From Garcia nutans (taxonomy: Eukaryota > Streptophyta > Magnoliopsida > Malpighiales > Euphorbiaceae): a DNA stretch of 64,000 bases. The notes under the pieces are model-generated. The model saw only the letters and a list, made by a program, of their open reading frames with translations. It ran no database searches and had not been told where the DNA came from. The stretch covers positions 30,682,001-30,746,000 of the forward strand of contig CANTUV010000039.1 in the NCBI GenBank assembly GCA_947685225.1, read 5' to 3'. A program made the position numbers and the translations under genes. This document shows, in pieces, positions 33,926 to 44,306 of the stretch (positions are counted from its first letter, which is position 1; every line of letters begins with the position of its first letter).

Positions 33926-36369
33926 CTTCAGCTCTTTTAGCTGGATTGGTCTTTTGTCTTTTGCACCTTCATTCTTTTGAGAGTTCTATTGTTCCATTCT
34001 TTTGTTCTTTCTTTTTGCAAAGATTTGGTTATTTTTAATTGGACCTTATATCCTCTCCTTGCCCCCTACATGGCAAAATATTTGTAAGTGAGTTTAAAAA
34101 TATTTGGTATATAAACCCAAAAAATTGAAAAGGAGAAACTTTGCCCCCTGTGTAGGCTCAAACCAAAGATTTTTTCCATGCAAGCTTTGATTGATATTTT
34201 TGCCGTCTTGTTCTTTGCATAAGCACGCATTTCTTCTCTTTGCAAGATTACTGGAGGTTTCTCAAGCAATGGGCTTTCTATGCCCCCCTGATTTGATATC
34301 TTCTTTTGATTGCTTGCTGTTCATTTTGACAAGGAATAGACAATACAAGACAAGAAAGTGTGATGTGACATGCTCATGTATGCATGATATGCATGAATAA
34401 TACTTACAGTGGTTCCATGACTCACAGACCGAGGCGATCAGCAGAAGTATTCTCATTGGTTCCGTTTTGATGCTTGTTCAAGTCTTGCATTGGAATGATC
34501 GAAAGCTTTGCATTTGTGGCTTTTATCTTCAAGATGTTGAAAACATGAGTGGTGGAGATCCCAAGTTGTAGAGTCAGGGATTCATCTATTTCAAGCTATA
34601 TGTCAGTTGGTAGTTTCTTCATAACTTTGCCAATAATAATTTTCTTTGCTTAATGTGTCCTTTGGAGGTTCAACATACTTCCCTTAACTTGAAGGCTTTG
34701 TTATGACAAAACTTTTTTTTTTTGAAATTTTTGAATTTTTCATTTTGAAATCAAATGTTGGCTTTGCCATATTAATGTCGATGTACCTCAGGACTTGATT
34801 TTTCCAAATTAACATATCTATAACATGACAACCCTAGTTACCGTACTAAACTCGGGGATTATTTCTACTTAAGCAAGAATTGTTGCACTTTAGATAGGCA
34901 CATACACATTACTTGGCCAAAGGTCTCATTTGAGTTTAAATATTGTCTATCTCATATGCATGCTTATCCAAACTATCTCCACTAATAGACTCTACCTACC
35001 AAGAGAGATCAACAGGTCTTTGATAGGCTTGAAATGGGGTCTATGAGGGAAACAGGCTTAAGTGAAGGCCATTTTGAGATTGGAGCTGGTGTGACACAAT
35101 GGACAAACCTTCACACTACAAATTTCTTGTTGGAATTTTAGGCAGCTTGGAGGCAACCCTGCTAGACTCCAAATTTCTTCTATCTTCTTAGCATTAATTC
35201 GGATCTTACTAGGACAGTTTTTGCCCTTGCAAAAAGTTTGGTTCCCAAATTCATTTCTTTTCTTCTTCTCCCTTTTCTTTATTTCTCTTACTCTTCCCTT
35301 TTCTTTCTCTTTTTGTCCTTCTTTCTTGTTGGACTACAGAACTTTCAAGAACTGGGTGGTCTTCCTCCTTTTCTCCATTTTTAATTGAATCTTTGGTTGG
35401 GTTGGACCAACTCAAAAAAAGTCTTTATGAACCAAATAGAAGCCTTTTGCTGCTTTAGGTAAAAGAGAACTCAGTTGGCTTTTTGAACCATTTTGGGTTT
35501 CTTTTTTCTTTTTTCTTTTTACTCTTTTTCTTTTTCCTTTCTTTTTCTATTGATTTTTTTCTTGTTTTTCTTTCTTTCTCTCCTTTTTTGTTTTTTGTTC
35601 TAGCTCAAACAGAGTTGTCTTATTTGTACCAACTTGGGCTTCCAATAATGGATGAGTGGAGTAACATAAATCTTCTTTAATAGGGATAAATCATTTGTTA
35701 CTCTGATATTGTCTTGATATATTGGAGATATTAGGAGAACTTCAACTACCCTTATGGTCTTGAGAACTTCAACTATCCACATGATCTTGATTAATCATTG
35801 CTTTCTTTGATCTTCTTGACTATTCATCTTAGTGATCATAAGACTTGTCAAAAGTATCACAACAGCTCAAGATAGGTTGTTGAGGTTATATGCCAATGAA
35901 AAGAAAGCTAAAATTTTATGAAGGCTCAAAGGGACAACTAGGGATTGATATTTAATAGGGTGGATACTAGTTGTTGGCTTATCAAACAATGCCTAGATCA
36001 TTTCTCTCTTAAATAAGCAGAGTTCAATTTCGCCTCGAAAGTTTGTCAAAGCATGTTCTAAGACTGACTAAGACCTAGACAAAGATAATTATGCAGGAGC
36101 CCTCTCTAAGTAAGCATACACAACTCAATGCTATAGAGTAATTCCCTCATCTAGTAAAGTCATTCGAGTCATGATGCCTAGACACATTAATTTATAAACA
36201 TCAAGCTAAATTCCTCATTGGTTGAGTACCAAAATGAACAAAGACCAACAAAATTTTGATGAAAGTAATTTATTTAAAGCAACTTTAAGTTTGAAAAGCA
36301 CAATAGTTTAAAATATTAAAGAAAGTAAAATTGAAAAGCAACATTCAAGCTAAGGAAAGTTTGTTGAGT
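33926..36369 (-). other. 3' non-coding region of element D
   Basis: No gene seen. It matches the 43332-48250 region of C (outside solo LTR G), including a long pyrimidine tract at about 35490-35600 on the plus strand. Several short open frames show no conserved motif and are not open in C. Confidence 0.7.
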
Positions 36370-37938
36370 TTAAGCTTCTTTTTCTTTCATATCTTCAATA
36401 TCCCCATCTTGAAAGGATGATAAAACACAATCTTCTTCCAATCCTTTTCCCACCATGAAGGTTGCCGGTGGAGGTACTCTTCCAAACTTAGGCCTTAGTA
36501 TCAAATTTTAGGGGTAATGGACTAGGTAAAGGTCGAGGAGCCAATGGTTGTAACAATCCCTTCCTTTGTAGCTTATTGAGAACCCAAGACAGTGGCTTCC
36601 CCAGATCTGAAAATTGCCTCATTCCTCTTTCACTAGCGGCATTAACATCAACTTCTTTTTGTGTTCTTTGATTGCCCGACTGGTAGTTCCCTTTCTCATT
36701 CCTTTTTATTGAAAAGCGATTCTTCTCCCTTTCCCACTCTTCAATTTGTAGACCAGCTTGGAGAAGATCTTTGAAATCACGTATGAGTATATGAGACATC
36801 CTCTCATGAAGATTAGGTAACACCCCTCTCACAATCATCCTTATTTGATCGGATTCATCGGGCCTCTTCTTGAGTAAAGCAACTTTGTTTCTCCATCTCT
36901 TGACATAGTCTACAAAATTCTCATTCGGCCTTTGCCTAATGGATTCCACTTCCATCAAGGTAACTTCCAATTCAACATTATATCCACATTGTTGGATGAA
37001 GGCTTTGTAACGTAGATCCCAACTCTTTTGTGTTCCATCATCCAAGGTATTGAACCAATTTTGGACAACAGGGTCCAATGAGAGCATGAAGTACCTTCGA
37101 GTTTGAGCCTTAGTGGCTCGAGCAGACTGCATGGCAGTGATATACTGCTTCATATGGAGATGAGGATTTCCAGTGCCATTGTACTTAGCAAAGGAAGGAA
37201 TCTTGAATTTGTATGGGACTTCTTCATCTAGCTCAAATAATTTGTCAACTTTGGACATTTCTTCAGTTTTCAGCTTTTTCACAAATTTCTTTTATAAATC
37301 AGCAATCATCTTTTCAATATCAGATGTCTCAGTCTTTTCAATAGTTGCCTTCTCAACAACCTTTGGCTCTTTTTTGTCTTGAAGATCTTGGTAGTATTCA
37401 GCCCAATCATCATCATCAATGATCACCTTATCATCATCAAAAGCTACTTCACTAACTTTAGTCTTCCCTTTGTCCTTTGGCTTCTTAGTGCTAGCAGAAG
37501 CCTCGGCATGATTCTCTAAGATTGCAGTCAATTGGTTCCTCATGGTCTCAGCTAGGGCCTCTTTTATTTCTTCCATCTTAGCATTGAGGGCCTCATTCAC
37601 CATCCTTTGAATTTGTTTAGGCTCCATTGCTTTAGGTGAGCAAGTGATTGAGTCGTTGCTAGATACTTCATCTCCGGCGTAAGTCGGATTGTTGTAAGCT
37701 TTTGAACTTTCGTAATCCAGGGCTATGAGCCAGAGAGGACCAATGATATGAGATGCAAATGTATGCATGTATGCATGTATGCACAAGCAATTAACAAACA
37801 AGAACAAATTAGGACATTCCTTCCAACCTTATAACATCCACACATGAATGGCGAGTCTCTTTTCCTAGGTATATGGTTAACAAAATACCAACATGGGGTA
37901 CCTTGCTTTCGAATAATTCCCTCGGACGTTTCAACCAA
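36370..37938 (-). pseudogene. gag: Element D gag, broken
   Basis: Same gag as C but disabled. A GAA codon has become TAA at 37292-37294 (MIADL*KKF). The segment between PLKFDTKA and RVPPPATF, about 48 codons carrying the zinc-binding FCQFHQTQGHETYRC motif, is deleted near 36490 with a frame change. Upstream of MEPKQIQRM the frame differs from C, at a TATGCATG repeat near 37765-37790. The capsid core is readable (YKFKIPSFAKYNGTGNPHLH, WFNTLDDGTQKSWDL, RQRPNENFVDYVKRWRNK). The end GATATGAAAGAAAAAGAAGC then TAA lies at 36370. Confidence 0.88.
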
Positions 37939-38804
37939 TAGTTATATTTTCAAAAATAGAAATCAATCCATGATAATTTCCATTAATTAGGTTTTAATCC
38001 ATTCAACCAGCTAAAGTAGCTTTTATGCTTTGTTGGATTAAAACGAAATTAAGAGGTTTATTATAAATAGATTTCTCACTTGAAAAAGTAACTAATGATT
38101 CATGCCAAAAACAAGCCCATGGTTAATTTGTTCTTAGTGTAAACTAGGCCCACAATTGATTTTTGGTATTTCATAATTGACCTAAATATTTTTGCAAGCT
38201 CTTTGTAAAAAATGGTTGGGTGAAAATAGTTTTTTTTTTCTAAGCCCATTGTAAAAGATTTTAGAAAAATGGATTTTGGGCTTAGTATTTGGGCCATGAG
38301 CCAAAGAATTTTTGATTTGTTTTTAGAAAAATTTTATGTCCAAAGACCATCTTGAAAAGTTTTGAAAATAGTTTTGGTCTTTTGGATTTTACAGAAAGAA
38401 AAATTTTATTTTGAGCTTGCAAATGTACTTGGGTCATATTAGAAAAAGAACAAACCAAATAATCCATGATTTAAACCAAGATAAATTAACCATAGTCAAA
38501 CAACATACATTTGGGGTAAAACCTAAGGAAAGTAACTAGGCCAATTACATGAGCTTTAGTCTTTGGGTTAAAAGGTTTAGGTTCCCATAGCAAGTATATA
38601 CCAAACGGTACAAGGCTATGAGTGGTTATGCCATGCTCGATCTCCATACCTTGAGTGAAAGTATGGTATCCCTTATATAACACAACACGGGTAACACGGG
38701 CGTCCTAACTCATGCACACGATGCAATCTAAGATGATGCAATGGATAATATCATTATAAGAAAGAATAGAATAATATAAAGACCAATGGAATCAACTTCT
38801 CTTA
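37939..38804 (-). other. Leader of element D
   Basis: Non-coding leader between primer site and gag, colinear with 30020-30272 plus 41049-41633 of C. The word GTTACTTTCCTTAGG here corresponds to C's interrupted target site. Confidence 0.8.
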
Positions 38805-38822
38805 TCCCCAGTGGAGTCGCCA
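38805..38822 (-). other. Primer binding site of element D
   Basis: The reverse complement reads TGGCGACTCCACTGGGGA, one base from the LTR end, the same as in C. Confidence 0.85.
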
Positions 38823-38823
38823 C

Positions 38824-41043
38824 TGTGAGCGGGGATTTTAGCCCCCACTCCCGGTAGAATGGTTCTTGTGACTTCGGCACTGTTTAGGCTCGGGGCCTTA
38901 GAGAACACGGACCTAAGTCCGGAGAAAATGGAGTCGCCACCCGGACGGGCCGGGAAAAAGAAAGGGGTGGATGACTCAATTCCTAAGGAATCCCCAACCC
39001 CTTAATGGGTTCGGAAAGTTGGGTACGTGTGGGGAAGGTGAGAAATGGTCCAGCACCCCCACAACGCCCGATTCATTGGAACCGACCTCCTTTACAGGTC
39101 TTAATATTATAAAATTCTTAAATATAACAATATTATCCATACTACACACAATAAAAAGAAAGCATCAATATATTAAAATCAAAACAATGTCCAAACAAAA
39201 CAAAATAAATAAATGGACACCCATCCAAGGATGGAAACATGTCCTTACATCACATGCCTAGGTAGGACACCCACCAAAAGGTAGAAACATGCCCTTTACA
39301 TAAGTTCTAAAATAGAAAAGAAAATTAAATTACATGATGTTTAACTAATGAGGTACCCACCAAGTGGAAACATACCTCTTACATCTTTTGGAAGTCTAAA
39401 TTAATTGAAAGAGTAAATAATCATTCATCATAAATAAATCATTCATCAAAAGTATTTAAAAATCAATAAAATAAACATCCATCCATGATAAATTAAATAA
39501 ATCAAGTATTGAAATTAAATAAATTAAAGTATAAGAAATAAATCAAGGTATAAATAAATATGGAATTGAATAAAACAAATAAAAGTTCAAGTATAGCTAC
39601 TATTTCTATTTAGAGTTATTTATCTCATGTGTTAAGGCTTTGGAAATTCTAAAGTTTAAGCTACTGTGATTTTTTAGGTAATTAAAATAGATTAGGTTTT
39701 ATGTTTTTTAAAGGTTGGCAAGACACTTTGATTAAACAAATTAAGATTTGAATGATGAAATAATAAAACTTGAGTTTTAGACACTTTTGAAATATTTTTA
39801 ATTCATGATTTTAAATAATGATTTAAGCTACTGTGACTTTTTTGAGTTGTTTTATGTTTTTATGTTTTTTATGTTTTAAAGGGTTTAAAGTTTATAAAAA
39901 GTTAGGGTTTAAGGTTTTAAAGGGTTAGGGTTCATTATTTTAGGTTTAAAAGATGATTTTTGGATTTTAGGCTTTGAAATTGGATTCTCGGGTAAAGTAT
40001 AATTTTTAGGGTTTTAAAAAAACAATTTGATATTTTAGGAGATTTTATGAATTTAAACACATGGATTGAAGTTTTTATAAGTAGAAAAGATGTTTTTTAA
40101 GGTTTTTTGAGTGAAAAAGAGCCTACTTTAAAATCTTAAATAAAACAGAATTTTATTTTGGTTTTATTGAAATATATGTTCAATGAGTGTTTTAAGGTTT
40201 TTAAGAAGAAAAAATAACAATTTTGAGTCCTTTTAGAAAAGAAAGTCACGTTTTTAATGTTCTAATCTTGGAAAAATTAAGTTAAAGCTCTAAGATTTTG
40301 ATTTAAAAAACTTAAATTTTGTGGATTTTGCTATTGTAAAACATAAATCAAAAGAATTAAAACATACCTTCTTTTGTTGATTCTCCAAAAAATAACTCTT
40401 CTTGGATGAACTAGCTCCAAAGACAAGCTTTGATTGCCTCTCCCCCTTCTTTTTGCCTTGCTACTGCTGCTATAAATATCAATTGAATTGAGTTTTTCCT
40501 TTTCCTTCCTTGATTTGGTTTCAAATCCTAAAGTCACTGTGTATTTTTTCCTCCTTGATTTGGTTTAATTGGTCCCTATTTATAGTGGTTTTTAGGTTGT
40601 TTATTCCTAATTAATTAAGGTAAGTAATATTAATAAAAAAAAGAAAATTAAAACCTAATTGGATTAGGATTCAAAAAATTGCATTGAAAAATTTTGCGCT
40701 GGCAAAAACTGTGCTGTCAGGCTCGTGGGCATGCCAGCCCGCAGGAAATTCCTGCGGGAAGTTATTTCGCCCGCAGGAATTTCATGCGGGTGAAATAACT
40801 TTGCCCGCAGGTTCGCCCGCAGCCCGACGGGCCTGCGTGACCACTTTTCGCTACCGATTTTTTTCGACTCCGATTTTTATTTTTATTTTTTATTTGTTTA
40901 TTTTCATTTTTTATTAATAAAAATTAGATACTAAGGTAAAAATTATTTAATTAAAATTATTTTGGACCAATTAAACAACAAAAATCATTTTGGACTAAAT
41001 AAAGCATATTGGATCGGATTGGGTCAAAAATTAAGGGTCTACA
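38824..41043 (-). repeat. 5' LTR of element D
   Basis: 2220 bases, nearly the same as 30273-32451 except in the GC island (about 40710-40850), which has additional CCCGCAGGAA / TTTCATGCGGG modules. The minus-strand TATA-like CTATAAATAGGGACC is at 40571-40585, about 125 bases downstream of the island. Confidence 0.9.
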
Positions 41044-41633
41044 CTTTCCTTAGGGTTTTACCCCAAATGCATGTTGTTTGACTATGGATAATTTATCTTG
41101 GTTTAAATCATGGCTTATTTGGTTTGTTCTTTTTCTAATATGACCCAAGTACATTTGCAAGCTCAAAATAAATTTTTCTTTAAAATCCAAAAGACCAAAA
41201 CCATTTTCAAAAATTTTCAAGATGGTCTTTGGACATAAGACTTTTCTAAAAACAAATAAAAAATTCTTTGGCTCATGGCCCAAATACTAAGCCCAAAATC
41301 CATTTTTCTAAATTATTTTACAATGGGCTTAGAAACAAAACTATTTTCACCCAACCTTTTCTTATAAAAAGCTTGCAAAAATATTTAGGTCAATTATGAA
41401 ATATCAAAAATCAATTGTGGGCCTAGTTTACACTAAGAATAAATTAACCATGGGCTTGTTTTTGGCATGAACCATTAGTTACTTCTTTTCAAGTGGGAAA
41501 TCTATCTATAATAAACCTCTTAATTTTGTTTTAATCCAATATAGCATAAAAGCTACTTTGGTTGGTTGAATGGATTAAAACCTAATTAATGGGAATTATC
41601 ATGGATTGATTTCCGTTTTCAAGGATATAACTA

Positions 41634-43331
41634 TTGGTTGAAATGTCCGAGGGAATTATTCGAAAGAAAGATACCCCATGTTGGTATTTTGTTAACCATA
41701 TACCTAGGAAAAGAGACTCGCCATTCGTGTGTGGATGTTATAAGGTTGGAAGGAACATCCTATTTATCCTTATTTGTTGTTTGTGCATACATGCATACAT
41801 GCATACATTTGCATCTCATCTCATTGATCCTCTTTGGCTCACAGCCCTGGATTATGATAGTTCAAAAGCTTACAACAATCCGACTTACGCCGAAGATGAG
41901 GTATCTAACAACGACTCAATCACTTGCTCACCAAGAATAATGGAGCCCCAACAAATTCAAAGAATGGTGGATGAAGCCCTCAATGCCAAGATGGAAGAAA
42001 TAAAAGAGGCCCTAGCTGAGACCATGAGGAACCAATTGACTGCAATCTTAGAGAATCATGTTGAGGATTCTGCTAGCACTAAGAAGTCAAAGGACAAAGG
42101 GAAGACAAAAGTTAATGAAGTGGCTTGTGATGATGATAAGGTGATCGTTGATGATGATGATTGGGCCCAATACTACCAAGATCCTCAAGACAAAAAGAAG
42201 TCGAAGGTTGTTGAGAAAGCAACTATTGAAAAGACCGAGACATCCGATGTTGAAAAGATGATTGCTGATTTAGAAAAGAAATTTGAGAAGAAATTGAAAA
42301 CCGAAGAGGTGTCCGAGATAGACAAACTATTTGAACAAGATGATGAGGTCCCTTATAAATTCAAGATGCCATCATTTGCTAAGTACAATGGCACTGGAAA
42401 TCCTCATCTCCATGTGAAGCAATATATCACTGCCATGCAGTCTGCTCGAGCTACTAAGGCTCAAACCCTAAGGTACTTCATGCTCTCATTGGACCCTGTT
42501 GTCCAAAATTGGTTCAATACCTTAGATGATGGAACACAAAAGAGTTGGGATCTACTTTACAAAGCCTTCATCCAACAATACGGATATAATGTTGAGTTAG
42601 AGGTTACTTTAATGGAAGTGGAGTCCATTAGACAAAGGCCAAATGAGAATTTTGTGGACTATGTGAAGCGATGGAGAAACAAGGCCGCTTTACTCAAGAA
42701 GAGGCCCGATGAATCCGATCAAATAAGGATGATTGTGAGAGGGGTATTACATAATCTTCGTGAGAGGATGTCTCATACACTCATCCGTGATTTCAAAGAT
42801 CTTCTCCAAGCTGGTCTACAAATTGAAGAGTGGGAAAGGGAGAAGAATCGCTTTTCAATTAGAAGGAATGAGAAAGGGAACAACCAGCCTAACAATCAAA
42901 GCACACAAAAAGAAGTTGATGTTAATGTAACCGGTCAAGCAAATAGAAGGCAATTTTTAGATATGGGGAAGCCTTTGTCTTGGGTCTTCGATAAGCTACA
43001 AAAGAAAGGGTTGTTACAACCATTGGCTCCGCGACCTTTACCTAGTCCATTACCCCCAAAATTTGATACTAAGGCTTTTTGTCAATTTCATCAGACTCAA
43101 GGACATGAGACTTATAGGTGTACCCGATTAAGGCATGAGATCCAAGACCTAATCGATAGTGGCAAGCTACCCGAGCCAGATAAGCCCAACACCAAAGACA
43201 ATCCATTACCAAGGTTCAATAGAGTACCTCCACCGGCAACCTTCATGGTGGGAAAAGGATTGGAAGAAGATTTTGTTTTATCATCCTTTCAAGATGGGGA
43301 TATTGAAGATGTGAAAGAAAAAGAAGCTTAA
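41634..43331 (+). CDS. gag: Element C gag (Ogre/Tat-type), intact
   Basis: Open for 565 codons. The ATG at 41940 (MEPQQIQRMVDEALNAKM) is the likelier start, because sibling D is out of frame upstream of that point and the upstream stretch includes a GCATACAT repeat. An acidic/lysine-rich N-terminal part leads to the capsid domain: YKFKMPSFAKYNGTGNPHLH, LRYFMLSLDPVVQNWFNTL, WDLLYKAFIQQYG, RQRPNENFVDYVKRWRNKAA and MIVRGVLHNLRERM. A CX2HX4HX4C zinc-binding motif (CQFHQTQGHETYRC) and LRHEIQDLIDSGKL follow, as in Ogre-lineage gag proteins. It would form virus-like particles that package element RNA. No protease or RT follows, so movement would need partners in trans. Confidence 0.88.
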   Translation: MVEMSEGIIRKKDTPCWYFVNHIPRKRDSPFVCGCYKVGRNILFILICCLCIHAYMHTFASHLIDPLWLTALDYDSSKAYNNPTYAEDEVSNNDSITCSPRIMEPQQIQRMVDEALNAKMEEIKEALAETMRNQLTAILENHVEDSASTKKSKDKGKTKVNEVACDDDKVIVDDDDWAQYYQDPQDKKKSKVVEKATIEKTETSDVEKMIADLEKKFEKKLKTEEVSEIDKLFEQDDEVPYKFKMPSFAKYNGTGNPHLHVKQYITAMQSARATKAQTLRYFMLSLDPVVQNWFNTLDDGTQKSWDLLYKAFIQQYGYNVELEVTLMEVESIRQRPNENFVDYVKRWRNKAALLKKRPDESDQIRMIVRGVLHNLRERMSHTLIRDFKDLLQAGLQIEEWEREKNRFSIRRNEKGNNQPNNQSTQKEVDVNVTGQANRRQFLDMGKPLSWVFDKLQKKGLLQPLAPRPLPSPLPPKFDTKAFCQFHQTQGHETYRCTRLRHEIQDLIDSGKLPEPDKPNTKDNPLPRFNRVPPPATFMVGKGLEEDFVLSSFQDGDIEDVKEKEA

Positions 43332-44306
43332 ACTCAACAAACTTTCCTTAGCTTGAATATTGCTTTTCAATTTTACTTTCTTTAATATTTAAATTGGAAC
43401 AATCGTGTTTTTCAAATTTAAAGTTGTTTGAATAAATTACTTTCATCAAAATTTTTGTTGGTCTTTGTTCATTTTGGTGCTCAACCAATGAGGAATTTAG
43501 CTTGATGTTTATAAATTAATGTGTCTAGGCATCATGACTCGAATGACTTTACTAGATGAGGGAATTACTCTATAGCATTGAGTTGTGTATGCTTACTTAG
43601 AGAGGGCTCCTGCATAATTATCTTTGTCTAGGTCTTAGTCAGTCTTAGAACATGCTTTGACAAACTTTCGAGGCGAAATTGAACTCTGCTTATTTAAGGG
43701 AGAGATGATCTAGGCATTGTTTGATTAGCCAACAACTAGTATCCACCCAATTAAATATTAATCCCTAGTTGTCCCTTTGAGTCTTCATAAAATTTTAGCT
43801 TTCTTTTCATTGGCATATAACCTCAACAACCTACCTTGAGCTGTTGTGATACTTTTTACAAGTTTTATGATCACAAAGGTGAAGAGGCAAGAGATCAAAG
43901 AAAGAAATGAATAGTCAAGACTATGAAGATAGTTGAAGTTCTCAAGACCATAAAGATAGTTTAAGTTCTCAAGACCATAAAGAGAGTTGATGTTCTCAAA
44001 ACCTTAAGGGTAGTTGAAGTTCCCTTAATGTCTCCAATATATCAAGACAACATCAACATTAGAGTAACAAATGATTTATCCCTATTAAAGAAGATTTATG
44101 TTACTCCACTCATCCATTATTGGAAGCCTAAGTTGGTACAAACAAGACAACTATGTTTGAGCTAGAACCAAAAAAGGAAAAAAAAAAGAAAAGAAAAAAA
44201 GAAAAAAAAGAAAAGAAAACCCAAAATGGTTAAAAAAACCAACTGAGTTCTCTTTTACCTAAGCAGCAAAAGGCTTCCAATTGGACAGTTTGACTTGAAT
44301 TAGTCC
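43332..44306 (+). other. 3' non-coding region of C, first part
   Basis: No gene. Colinear with D, including a purine tract at 44165-44220. Interrupted at 44307 by solo LTR G. Confidence 0.75.

Larger units (their letters stand above)
30273..41043 (-). mobile_element. Element D: inverted sibling of C nested in its leader
   Basis: Same family as C in opposite orientation, with identical 5-bp duplication CTTTC at 30268-30272 and 41044-41048. LTRs are at 38824-41043 (5') and 30273-32451 (3'). The primer site, broken gag, non-coding 3' region with tandem arrays and polypurine tract all read leftward. Pol is absent. It landed in C's leader about 270 bases downstream of C's primer site. Confidence 0.93.
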
